A DNA stretch of 64,000 nt. Source: Hydrocarboniphaga effusa AP103. GTDB taxonomy: Bacteria; Pseudomonadota; Gammaproteobacteria; Nevskiales; Nevskiaceae. The translations under genes were made by a program, and so were the position numbers. The notes under the pieces are model-generated. The model worked only from the letters and a program-made list of their open reading frames with translations, did no database searches and was not told the DNA's origin. Shown here piece after piece: positions 18,084-25,963 of this stretch. Position 1 is the stretch's first letter. The number at the start of each line of letters is the position of its first letter. Location of the stretch: the NCBI RefSeq assembly GCF_000271305.1, contig NZ_AKGD01000001.1, forward strand, positions 744,001 to 808,000. Reading direction: 5' to 3'.

Positions 18084-18773
18084 CTATCGATAGGTGATCA
18101 GCTCGAGGTCATGCTCGAGATGCGCATGCTCGTTGAGCGTGCCGAGCCGAAGGCCGCGATCGCCGCCGAGAATTCGGGTCATGCCGGTATTGACGAGCGA
18201 CCAGGACAGCTGCGCGGCGTGCGCCGAATCGAGCCCCAGCAGTTCGGCGGCGACCGCCGCAATCGGACCGCCCGAGGTGAAGACGCAGGCGCGACCGCCT
18301 TTGCCGAGCTTCTCGTGCAGGCCCAGCAAAGCCGCACGAACGCGCATTCTGAACGCGCTCCACGAGAGCGCGTATTCACCGTCGTGATCGCCCCTCATCC
18401 AGCGCTCCACAGCTTTGGAGAACACGCGCTGGAACGCTCGCCTCGGATCGGGCTCCGACTTCAAGGCCTGCATCATCGCCTGAGGATCGCGCCACTCGGG
18501 CCGCAGCGCCGCGATCAGCGCTTCGTGGTCGTACTCGTTCCAGGCTGCATCGATGCGCGGCGCACCGCTGTGACTCAAGGCTTCGATGCAGGCGTTCGCG
18601 GTCTCCCTGTGCCGGAGCATGTCGCCGCAGACCAGCAGATCGGGCTTGATAAAACAACTCGCGAGCGCCGAGCCCAGCAGCCTGGCTTGCGTCCAGCCGA
18701 CCGCAGACAGCCGATCGTAGTCACCGGTGCCGAACGAAGCCTGCCCGTGCCGGACCAGCACGATCACGCTCAT
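18084..18773 (-). CDS. Histidine-phosphatase (phosphoglycerate-mutase) family protein
   Basis: A 229-residue protein with the phospho-histidine motif LVRHGQASFG at residues 6-15 and the LRHRETA arginine segment. In the place of the usual second histidine (xxHGG) it has VFTSGGPIAAV. The start overlaps the stop of the kinase gene by ATGA, making it the last gene of the 21901-18084 operon. A phosphatase beside an APH-type kinase and an ACAD11-type dehydrogenase recalls the phosphatase-kinase-dehydrogenase fusion of animal ACAD10; a role in removing or recycling a phospho-intermediate is speculation. Confidence 0.82.
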   Translation of the reverse strand: MSVIVLVRHGQASFGTGDYDRLSAVGWTQARLLGSALASCFIKPDLLVCGDMLRHRETANACIEALSHSGAPRIDAAWNEYDHEALIAALRPEWRDPQAMMQALKSEPDPRRAFQRVFSKAVERWMRGDHDGEYALSWSAFRMRVRAALLGLHEKLGKGGRACVFTSGGPIAAVAAELLGLDSAHAAQLSWSLVNTGMTRILGGDRGLRLGTLNEHAHLEHDLELITYR

Positions 18774-19846
18774 CTCGGGCGCCCGCGCCGGATCGTCGAT
18801 CGCGCGCGCCAGATCATGTAATTCGCGTAGAAGCCATAGAACCGATACGCCGGATTTTTGGTTTGGCCGTGGTGATAGCGGTAGTAGATTTGCTGAATGA
18901 TGGCCGCGAGCCGGAACTGGCCGTAGGCCTCGTAGAACCGCCAGTCGAAGCGCGGCAGACCAGCCCGGTCGCGGTAATGCTCGACCATCTCGTCACGTTT
19001 CAGCATGCCCGGCAGGTGGCTGGGCTGACGACGAATGAAGCGCGCAAAAAAATCATCGTCGGCCTGCGTCCAGTACGCCATTGCGCTGCCGAGTTCCATC
19101 AGCGGATCGCCCAGCGTCGCCATCTCCCAATCCAGGACACCGATCACCTGCGTGGGGTCCTGCGCATCCAGCACGAGGTTGTCCAGGCGCCAGTCGTTGT
19201 GGATCAGGCAGGTGCCGACATCGCCCGGAATGTTGGCGAGCAGCCAGCGCTTGACGTCCGTGGCCTTGAACACGTTCCAGGTTCGCGCCTTGTCCCAGCG
19301 ATCGATCCAGCCTTCGATCTGGCGACGCGTATAGCCCTCGCCCTTTCCGAGTTTTTCCAACCCTGCGGCGCGCCAATCCACGCGATGCAACTCGACGAGC
19401 TTGTCGATCACGTTGAGACAAAGTTGCCGCGCCTGCGCCGGAGACAGCGCCACTGCGCGTGGAAATTCCTTGCGCGGAATGATGCCCGCGATGCGCTCCA
19501 TGACGTAGAACGGAACCCCGAGCACGTCCTGATCGTCGCAGTACGCCAGCATCTTCGGCACGCAGGAATAAACCGGCGCGATCGCTTTCTGCACCACGAA
19601 TTCGCGGTGCATGTCGTGCGCCGACTTGGCTTTGGTGCCGGCCGGCGGGCGTCGCAGGATCAGGTCGCAGTTGTCGTACTCGATGCGATAAGTCCAGTTC
19701 GATGCGCCACCCGAGAACTGCGTGATTTTTGCGGTTCCGTGCAGCTCGAACCCTTGCGACCGCAGCCAGGCTTCGACGGCGGCACCGTTCAATTCCTCGC
19801 CGGATCGCACTCGCCCGGCGCGATCGGCCGTGGTCGCTTCAGTCAT
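18770..19846 (-). CDS. APH-type kinase, likely hydroxyacyl-CoA kinase
   Basis: A 358-residue protein-kinase-like phosphotransferase of the aminoglycoside-phosphotransferase fold. The catalytic loop LIHNDWRLDN (H-x-D-x4-N) and the metal-binding VLDWEMATLGDP are intact; the N-lobe has FSGGASNWTYRI and LILRRPP. Bacterial proteins of this type next to ACAD11-type dehydrogenases phosphorylate 4-hydroxyacyl-CoA (LvaA in Pseudomonas levulinate use; the N-terminal half of animal ACAD11). It overlaps the hydrolase gene upstream by 8 bases and the phosphatase downstream by 4. An antibiotic-resistance role is unlikely. Confidence 0.85.
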   Translation of the reverse strand: MTEATTADRAGRVRSGEELNGAAVEAWLRSQGFELHGTAKITQFSGGASNWTYRIEYDNCDLILRRPPAGTKAKSAHDMHREFVVQKAIAPVYSCVPKMLAYCDDQDVLGVPFYVMERIAGIIPRKEFPRAVALSPAQARQLCLNVIDKLVELHRVDWRAAGLEKLGKGEGYTRRQIEGWIDRWDKARTWNVFKATDVKRWLLANIPGDVGTCLIHNDWRLDNLVLDAQDPTQVIGVLDWEMATLGDPLMELGSAMAYWTQADDDFFARFIRRQPSHLPGMLKRDEMVEHYRDRAGLPRFDWRFYEAYGQFRLAAIIQQIYYRYHHGQTKNPAYRFYGFYANYMIWRARSTIRRGRPR

Positions 19847-20660
19847 GGGCGCGAATGAAACTCTCGATGAGTTCGGCGGACTTTTCGGGGCATTCGAGCC
19901 CGGTCAAATGGGCGCTGCCGTCGATCAGGACGAACGTGGACGCCGGGATCGCGTCGGCCATCGCACGCGTCTCGGCATTGGGGAATGTCGCGTCCTCGAC
20001 TCCGGCGACCACCATCACCGGCGAGCGGATGCCGCGAAACAACGAAGCTTGATCGGGCCTGCTGACGACGACGCTTTCGATCGCCCAGCGCGCCGAACGA
20101 AAGTCCACGCGCTTCAAGGCAGCGGCCACCGAGCCGACCACCTGCGGCCGGGTTCGCAAGGACGTCGGCCCCAGGAAGGCCGCGGTCGCGCGTTTGCGCA
20201 GCGGGCCTCGAACGCCACGCAGCAGGCGACCCGTGAGGATCAGCATGCGAAATTCCAGGCGCTGGCGTGCGCCGCACGCGGAGGCGGTGCCGTTCATCAG
20301 AATCGCGGCGCCGATGCGATCCGGATAGCGAGCGGCAAACGTGCCACCGATCATCGCGCCCCAGGAGTTGCCGACGAAGTGCGCCCGCTCGATGGCCAGC
20401 GCATCGAGAATGGAGACGATGCAGTGCGCGCATTCGTCGAAGCTGAAAGGTGCCGACAAGGGCTCGCTGCGTCCATGTCCCGGCGAGTCGATCAGCACGA
20501 CGCAGAATCGGGCGAGCAGTCTTTCGGCGACGCCCATCCACATCGAGCCGTCCATCAGCAGGCTCGGCCAGAACAGGATGACCGGCCCTGCCCCGGCGCA
20601 ACGCACGAACACGCTGCCGAGCGCGGTCTGCAGCCGGTGTTCCTGCCACTGCGGCTTCAT
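19839..20660 (-). CDS. Alpha/beta-hydrolase
   Basis: A 273-residue alpha/beta-hydrolase. Nucleophile elbow GNSWGAM (Ser near residue 100), catalytic acid Asp in GVEDATFPN and His in GSAHLTGLE; SPGHGRS is the oxyanion-side motif. Start at 20660 overlaps the dehydrogenase stop by ATGA. It may hydrolyse a lactone or ester to give the hydroxy acid handled by the kinase and dehydrogenase of the same operon, since lactones are the natural storage form of 4-hydroxy acids (inference). Alternatives are a thioesterase or a meta-cleavage-type hydrolase. Confidence 0.85.
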   Translation of the reverse strand: MKPQWQEHRLQTALGSVFVRCAGAGPVILFWPSLLMDGSMWMGVAERLLARFCVVLIDSPGHGRSEPLSAPFSFDECAHCIVSILDALAIERAHFVGNSWGAMIGGTFAARYPDRIGAAILMNGTASACGARQRLEFRMLILTGRLLRGVRGPLRKRATAAFLGPTSLRTRPQVVGSVAAALKRVDFRSARWAIESVVVSRPDQASLFRGIRSPVMVVAGVEDATFPNAETRAMADAIPASTFVLIDGSAHLTGLECPEKSAELIESFIRAHD

Positions 20661-21901
20661 GCGGCGCGACTTCCGCCGCCCTTCGAACGACGGCCGATCT
20701 CGCGTCGCGCGATGACGGCCCGGTGGACGGAGTCCGGTCCGTCGGCCAGGCGCAGCACGCGCGCATGGGCGAAGATCGCGGCGAGCGGAGAGTCGTTCGA
20801 GAGTCCGGCTCCGCCGAACATCTGCATGGCTTCGTCGGCAACGCGCTGCAGCACGGACGGTGCGACGATCTTGATCGCCGAGATTTCGGTGAGCGCCTTC
20901 AGCGCGCCGACCTTGTCGATCATCCAGGCCGCGTACAGCGTCATCAGGCGGGCCTGATCGATCGCGATGCGCAGATCGGCGATGCGCTCCTGGTTGCCAC
21001 CGAGATCGATGAGCCGCCTGCCGAACGCCTGGCGCTCCATTCCACGGTCGATCAGCAACTCCAGGGCACGCTCGGCGGCGCCGATACAGCGCATGCAATG
21101 ATGGATTCGTCCGGGCCCGAGGCGGCCTTGCGCGATTTCGAATCCCCTGCCCAGGCCGGCGATGACATTGGCTTGGGGAACCCGCACCGAATCGAAATGC
21201 ACTTCGCCGTGGCCGTAAGGCTCGTCGTAATCATTGAAGACCGGCAGCATGCGCACGATGCGAACCCCCGGTGCATCGAGCGGAACGATCACCATGCTGT
21301 GGCGAGCATGACGTTCCGCCTGCGCATCGGTGACGCCCATGAAGATCGCGAAGCGGCAGTCCGGATGACCGATACCGCTCGACCACCACTTCTTGCCGTC
21401 GAGCACCACCTCGTCGCCATCGAGCGTCGCGGTCGCCTGCATGTTGGTCGCGTCGCTCGACGCGACATCGGGCTCCGTCATGCAGAACGCGGAGCGGATG
21501 CTGCCCGCCAGCAGCGGCTTCATCCAACGCTCCTTCTGCTCCGGGCTGCCGTACTTCCACAGCACTTCCATGTTGCCGGTGTCCGGCGCATTGCAGTTGA
21601 AGATTTCGGGCGCCAGGAAGCTGCGTCCCATCTCCTCGGCCAGCGCCGCGTATTCGACATGGTTCAGGCCCGGGGCCAGCGCAGGATCGGGCAGGAAGAA
21701 ATTCCACAGGCCGGCTTCGCGCGCCTTGGCCTTCAGCGCCTTGACCTCCGGCTCCACGATCCACTGCTTCCAGTCGCCGCCGCGGCGCGCCTCGTGTCGT
21801 GCCTTCAGCAACTCGCTCTCGACGGGAAGCAGGTGCTCGCGCATGAAGGCGCGAAGTTTCTCGATCAGTTCGAGCGCACGCGGGCTGTGTGCGAAATCCA
21901 T
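20657..21901 (-). CDS. Acyl-CoA dehydrogenase, ACAD11/LvaC-type
   Basis: A 414-residue dehydrogenase close to the one at 7724 (shared [26 protein letters not shown] and [11 protein letters not shown]). The C-terminal motif is LADGPDSVH, so the Glu of GPDEVH is Ser here. I chose the ATG at 21901 (MDFAHS); ten more in-frame residues are possible upstream. Heads a four-gene overlapping operon with a hydrolase, APH-type kinase and histidine phosphatase. In the levulinate and ACAD11 pathways this enzyme type converts 4-phospho-acyl-CoA to an enoyl-CoA. Confidence 0.87.
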   Translation of the reverse strand: MDFAHSPRALELIEKLRAFMREHLLPVESELLKARHEARRGGDWKQWIVEPEVKALKAKAREAGLWNFFLPDPALAPGLNHVEYAALAEEMGRSFLAPEIFNCNAPDTGNMEVLWKYGSPEQKERWMKPLLAGSIRSAFCMTEPDVASSDATNMQATATLDGDEVVLDGKKWWSSGIGHPDCRFAIFMGVTDAQAERHARHSMVIVPLDAPGVRIVRMLPVFNDYDEPYGHGEVHFDSVRVPQANVIAGLGRGFEIAQGRLGPGRIHHCMRCIGAAERALELLIDRGMERQAFGRRLIDLGGNQERIADLRIAIDQARLMTLYAAWMIDKVGALKALTEISAIKIVAPSVLQRVADEAMQMFGGAGLSNDSPLAAIFAHARVLRLADGPDSVHRAVIARREIGRRSKGGGSRAA

Positions 21902-21977
21902 GAGGTGGTCTCGGTCGCGATGTGTCGGCAAAACTCTACGCAGCCCGACATATTCCAGCCACTAATCTTTCTGAATC

Positions 21978-22001
21978 TATAATCATTCACTCGATGAATG
22001 A
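21978..22001 (+). promoter_or_regulatory. TATAAT -10 box and TCATTCA-N5-TGAATGA palindrome
   Basis: A perfect TATAAT is at 21978-21983 and runs into a perfect 7-bp inverted repeat, TCATTCA-CTCGA-TGAATGA (21983-22001). This lies between the divergent LysR gene and the ACAD/kinase operon. LysR proteins often bind such a dyad at their own promoter. It overlaps the first in-frame ATG (21998), which argues for the later start of the LysR gene. Confidence 0.55.
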
Positions 22002-22012
22002 ATGAGCCTGCC

Positions 22013-22906
22013 ATGGACCGCGTGGACCTGAACCTTTTTCGCGTCTTCGACGTGGTGTTGGGTTGCGGAAGCCTCACCCAGGCCGCGGCTCGACTGCACT
22101 TGACCCAGCCCGCGATCAGCAACGCACTCAAGCGGCTGCGCGAGCATTTCGACGATCCGCTGTTCGTGCGCGATGGCCGGCGGGTGGTGCCGACTCCCTT
22201 GGCCAAAGCCATCGCACCGGATGTGCGCGCCGCGCTCGAAAGCCTGCACCGGACCATGCAGCGTCCGCAGCCGTTTCCGGCCGCAACGTCGACGCGACGA
22301 TTCGTCATCGGTATGCGCGATGTCCTCGAATCGGTGCTGTTTCCTTCGCTGGTGCGAGAGGTTTTGCTGGAAGCGCCGCATCTCCAGCTGCAGAGCACCG
22401 GCTTCGAACGCCGGCGCCTGGAACGCGAACTCTCGTCCGGCGCTTTCGACATGGCGATCGATGTGCCGATCAGCGTCGGCGACGACATCGAACAGATGCT
22501 CCTGTTCGAACAGACACCCTGCGTCGCGATGCGACAGGGACATCCTCTGGCGAAAGGCAAGCTCGGGCTCAAGCAGTGGCTGGCCGCGCGGCACATCGTG
22601 GTTTCGTCACGGCGCGCGGGCCCCGTGAACGAAGACCTGGCGCTGCAGCGCGAAGGCCTGAAGCGCGACGTCGCCGTGAGATGCCAGCACTATCACGCCG
22701 CCTGCGAGCTTGCGGCCAGCAGCGATCTGCTGCTGGTGCTGCCTCGCCAGTTCGGGCGCTTCCTCGCAACCACGCTGCCCTTGCATCTCGCAACGCTGCC
22801 GCTGGCGGTGCCGAAGCTGCAAGTCATGCTGTACTGGCCGCGAACCGCCGAACAGGACCCGGGGCACGCCTGGTTGCGCGACAGGCTGCGGCGTGTGCGG
22901 CGCTGA
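22013..22906 (+). CDS. LysR-family regulator
   Basis: A 297-residue LysR protein with an N-terminal helix-turn-helix (SLTQAAARLHLTQPAISNAL, residues about 18-37) and a periplasmic-binding-protein-like effector domain. The ATG at 22013 (MDRVDLNLF) is preferred to that at 21998, because the latter lies inside a palindrome right behind a TATAAT box. It is divergent from the operon ending at 18084 and is its likely activator. The form is NodD/LinR-like (DLNLFRVFDVV); the effector cannot be told from sequence. Confidence 0.85.
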   Translation: MDRVDLNLFRVFDVVLGCGSLTQAAARLHLTQPAISNALKRLREHFDDPLFVRDGRRVVPTPLAKAIAPDVRAALESLHRTMQRPQPFPAATSTRRFVIGMRDVLESVLFPSLVREVLLEAPHLQLQSTGFERRRLERELSSGAFDMAIDVPISVGDDIEQMLLFEQTPCVAMRQGHPLAKGKLGLKQWLAARHIVVSSRRAGPVNEDLALQREGLKRDVAVRCQHYHAACELAASSDLLLVLPRQFGRFLATTLPLHLATLPLAVPKLQVMLYWPRTAEQDPGHAWLRDRLRRVRR

Positions 22907-23033
22907 GCGCAGGTTGCTTCCGCAGACCTGAGTTCGCGACACCGCTTTCGGCCTCGCACAAGCCGACGATCACCGCGCCGGCTTGCGTCTCGAATTGCGC
23001 GAATCGACGCGCGTGCGGAGCTCCCTGGTCGCA

Positions 23034-23336
23034 CTAGGCGCGAACGACGCTCACCGGCGCATTGCCGAAGATGCCGGCCTTGACGGTTCCGCTCATGCTG
23101 TCGCCGTCGACCTGCAGCTTGAACTCCAGCGTCAGCTTCATCGGCTTGGTGACCGGCACCGACCAGCTGATCGTATCGCCGTCGACCTTGACCGGCAGAT
23201 CGCGATGCGTACCCAGGCCCTCGCTGATCTGCGTGCCGGTCAGCTTTCCATCGATCGTCTTGAATTCGAGATCATCGGTCTTGAGGCCCATCGGCGACTT
23301 GGCCGTCAGCTTCCATTGCCCATCGATATTCATCAT
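23034..23336 (-). CDS. Small lipocalin-like beta-rich protein
   Basis: A 100-residue protein starting MMNIDGQWKLTAKSPMG and made of short alternating strands with Gly/Asp turns (KTIDGKLTGTQ, VDGDTISWSV, VDGDSMSGTV). Such small beta-barrel-like proteins occur alone or as C-terminal domains of flavin oxidoreductases; they may bind a hydrophobic ligand. It has no signal peptide. It follows the MBL hydrolase by 35 bases and ends the operon that starts with the TonB receptor. No catalytic residues are evident. Confidence 0.75.
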   Translation of the reverse strand: MMNIDGQWKLTAKSPMGLKTDDLEFKTIDGKLTGTQISEGLGTHRDLPVKVDGDTISWSVPVTKPMKLTLEFKLQVDGDSMSGTVKAGIFGNAPVSVVRA

Positions 23337-23371
23337 GCCTCCTGATGTTGGTGTTGGTACGACTGCTTTGA

Positions 23372-24379
23372 TCAATAAGCCCGGCCATCCTGGGCGAACG
23401 TGACCGGCCCCGGGTAGGCCGCAGCGATGCGCTTGCGCGCCGGTTCGAGATTGTCCGGCCCCAGTGCGTTGTGCGTGAGCACCAGCGCTTTCACGCCGGC
23501 CCGTTGCGCCATCGAGCCGACGTCTTCGGGCGAGAGATGTTCCTTGACGAAGTGATCCTTGATCGCGACCTTCGCGACCGCGGCCAATGCGAAGTTGATC
23601 TTCAGGCCGGATTTGCCGATGCGGTCGAGCGCTTCGTCGGCATCCATGATTTCGGCCACGAGCAGATCGGCGCCCTTGGCGAGCTTCTCCACCTTCTCGC
23701 TCGGGCCGGTATCGCCGGTGTAGACGATGGAGCGGCCCGGCGCATCGAAGCGCAGCGCGAAACTGTGGTTGCCGGTGCCCTTCTCGTCGGCCAGCACGTA
23801 ATGCGAGTTGGTCGCCGCGGTGATGCGAATGTCGCCGATCTTGACCTGGGCGCCGTCGGTCAATTCGATCGTCTTGATGTTCTCGCCCGGCTTGGGCCTG
23901 CCGAGCACGGCGAACACCCCCTTGGTGCCTTCCGTATCGTTCATCGGCTGCATCGCGGCGATCAAGCCGTCGATCGTGCGCTTGATTCCAGGCGGCCCGT
24001 AGATGGTCAGCGCGGACGTCTGGCGCGTCTGGAAGCGACGGCCGAGAAACGCGAACAGTCCGCCCGTATGGTCGAAGTGAAGATGCGAGATGAAAACGGT
24101 GCCGACATCGTCGAGCAGGACGCCCGTGCGGATCAGCTGCTCGGTGGCGCCATCGCCCGCATCGACGAGTATCGATTGTCCCGCCGCACGCAGCAGATTG
24201 GCGGGCTGGCCGCGCTCGAAGAACGACAGCGGGCCCGAGCCCGTGCCGAGCGTCACCCACTTCGCCTCTCGCGAAGGCTCGGCTTGTGCGGGCGCCGACA
24301 TCAGCGCGCAGGACAGGCCGATCGACGCCAGCAGCGATATGAGCGGTCGACGAATGTGATGCGCGCTTCTGTTGATCAT
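23372..24379 (-). CDS. Exported MBL-fold metallo-hydrolase
   Basis: A 335-residue metallo-beta-lactamase-fold enzyme with an N-terminal signal peptide (hydrophobic LISLLASIGLSCALM, cleavage near APAQA). The zinc motif HLHFDHTGG near residue 98, the bridging Asp in VYTGDTGPS and a late LTHNAL histidine are present. Likely cleaves an ester, phosphodiester or sulfate ester in the periplasm. The start overlaps the flavoprotein stop by ATGA. The substrate is unknown; proteins of this group are often named arylsulfatase- or ribonuclease-Z-like. Confidence 0.85.
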   Translation of the reverse strand: MINRSAHHIRRPLISLLASIGLSCALMSAPAQAEPSREAKWVTLGTGSGPLSFFERGQPANLLRAAGQSILVDAGDGATEQLIRTGVLLDDVGTVFISHLHFDHTGGLFAFLGRRFQTRQTSALTIYGPPGIKRTIDGLIAAMQPMNDTEGTKGVFAVLGRPKPGENIKTIELTDGAQVKIGDIRITAATNSHYVLADEKGTGNHSFALRFDAPGRSIVYTGDTGPSEKVEKLAKGADLLVAEIMDADEALDRIGKSGLKINFALAAVAKVAIKDHFVKEHLSPEDVGSMAQRAGVKALVLTHNALGPDNLEPARKRIAAAYPGPVTFAQDGRAY

Positions 24380-25893
24380 TGAAACTGGACTCCGGTTATT
24401 TCCTGAAATGCATTGATGGCGCAGGCGCCGTGCACGCCTCCGCCCGGATAAGTCGAGGTGCCGCAGAGATAGAGCCCGGCGATGGACGTGCTGTACTGCC
24501 TGCCTTCGCGCAGCAGCACGCGCCGGTCTCCCGAACGCGGGATGGCGAAGTGGCTCGCGATCACCGTGTCCCGCGTCATGTTCGGAGCCGCGCGGCTCCA
24601 GACATCGAGCAAGGCCTCGTTGTAGCTCTCCGCGATCCCCTGCCAGTCCTCTTCGCTCAAGGCCTTCTCGTCCGGAAAGTGGCTATCGGCTCCGGCCACG
24701 TGAAAACCTGCGGGCGCAAGGCTCGGGTCGAACAGGCTCGGCACTCGCATCGAGGCGCGCGGCGACGGCAGCAGGCCCATCGCGAGTTCCCGCTCGTGCA
24801 GAAGCACCGACTCGGGACTATCGAAACCGATGAAGGTCTGTACGCAGCGATCGAGGTCCGCATCCCAGCGCGCAGAGCGATAGCGCGGCGCTTCGGTCAA
24901 GGCGAAGGCCTGGCTGGCGATGGTCGATCCGCTGCCGCGTCGATAAGCCGCCAGCGCCTGGCGATCGGAAGCTCCGAGCCCGCCGCCGCTCGGCAGGTCG
25001 AGCAGCGTTCGTTCGACACCGATGCTCGACGCCACGATCGGCGCCTCGATGAACCGCCCCGCGATCACGATGCCTTTCACACGTCCCGCTTCGATGCGGA
25101 TCGAGCCGACTTCGGCGGAGGTCGTGATCTGCACGCCTTCGGCGAGCGCGGCGCGATGCAAGGCATCGGCGAAGCTTTGCATGCCGCCGATCGGAACCTG
25201 GCGGCTGCCGATCATCCACAGCACGAAGCCCAGGAAAGCCAGATCGTCGCCCGCCTGCGTGAGCGAGGCCCCGAACTCCATCGCGAGCAGATAGAGCAGC
25301 GTCCGAATCTCCGGCGATTCGAAACGCTCGTCGATGAACTGCGCTGCGCTGCGCGTTCCGAGCCGCGCATCTTCGGCCAGTTCGCCGAAGGCCTGCGCCA
25401 TCGCAGCACGGTGGACGCCGATGCCGGCGCTCGACAAGGGATGGAACAGCACGTCGCGAATCGCCGGCGTCAGCGTGGCCGCACGCTTGCGCAGATCGAC
25501 ATAGGTCGCGGCATCGCGAGCGCTGTGGCGCGCAAAGCTACGCAAGCTGCCTTCTTCATGGCCGACACGGTGAACGAGAACCGGCGGCCTTGCATCGGCG
25601 AACGCGATCCCGTGCTGGATGTCGGGCTCGAAGGTCGCCAGTCCGCGCGCTCGCAGCTGCAGGTCCTGCATGATCGGAGTGACGGCCTGATACGCGAGAA
25701 AGTTGGCGTGCGGACTATGGCGAAAGCCCGCGCTCATCGGCTCGTGCGTGCAGGTCATGCCGCCGATCGACGCATCGCGTTCGACCAGCAACGTGCGATA
25801 CCCAGCGCGCTGCAGGTACGTCGCCAGGATCAGGCCGTTGTGGCCTGCGCCGATGACGACGGCGTCGTAGTGCTGGCTCGGCGGCAGGCTCAT
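24376..25893 (-). CDS. Phytoene-dehydrogenase-like FAD oxidoreductase
   Basis: A 505-residue flavoprotein with an N-terminal dinucleotide fold (VVIGAGHNGLILATYLQRAG, residues about 11-30; VERDASIGGM) and a C-terminal FAD segment (GLYLCGTSTYPGGGVHGACA). This is the CrtI/retinol-saturase superfamily, which desaturates, saturates or isomerises polyene or other hydrophobic substrates. I chose the ATG at 25893; upstream in-frame codons do not look coding. It sits between an esterase-fold protein and an MBL hydrolase, so a carotenoid role is not implied; no carotenoid genes are nearby. Confidence 0.85.
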   Translation of the reverse strand: MSLPPSQHYDAVVIGAGHNGLILATYLQRAGYRTLLVERDASIGGMTCTHEPMSAGFRHSPHANFLAYQAVTPIMQDLQLRARGLATFEPDIQHGIAFADARPPVLVHRVGHEEGSLRSFARHSARDAATYVDLRKRAATLTPAIRDVLFHPLSSAGIGVHRAAMAQAFGELAEDARLGTRSAAQFIDERFESPEIRTLLYLLAMEFGASLTQAGDDLAFLGFVLWMIGSRQVPIGGMQSFADALHRAALAEGVQITTSAEVGSIRIEAGRVKGIVIAGRFIEAPIVASSIGVERTLLDLPSGGGLGASDRQALAAYRRGSGSTIASQAFALTEAPRYRSARWDADLDRCVQTFIGFDSPESVLLHERELAMGLLPSPRASMRVPSLFDPSLAPAGFHVAGADSHFPDEKALSEEDWQGIAESYNEALLDVWSRAAPNMTRDTVIASHFAIPRSGDRRVLLREGRQYSTSIAGLYLCGTSTYPGGGVHGACAINAFQEITGVQFQ

Positions 25894-25963
25894 TGAAGGC
25901 TCGTCGCCGTCACGGACTCGGCACTGCGTGCACACATGGCTCGCGTTCCCGAAGCTCGATCGA

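Noticed and set aside
18770-19846. Aminoglycoside resistance gene
   Set aside because: The kinase fold is that of APH, but the operon context (ACAD11-type dehydrogenase, hydrolase) and family features point to hydroxyacyl-CoA metabolism.
23406-23420. GGGTAG near 23412 as a further LuxR-type site
   Set aside because: It is inside the MBL coding region and has no CTACCC-like left arm at the right spacing.
24376-25893. Carotenoid biosynthesis (phytoene desaturase)
   Set aside because: Only the flavoprotein superfamily matches; no phytoene synthase or other carotenoid gene is nearby, and the partners are hydrolases and a TonB receptor.
24379-25896. Long open frames antisense to real genes (for example here, and opposite 5723-7384, 26970-29306 and 30548-32581)
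   Set aside because: High GC creates long mirror frames. Their translations are Arg/His/Gln-rich without domains, while the opposite strand shows clear families with ribosome sites.
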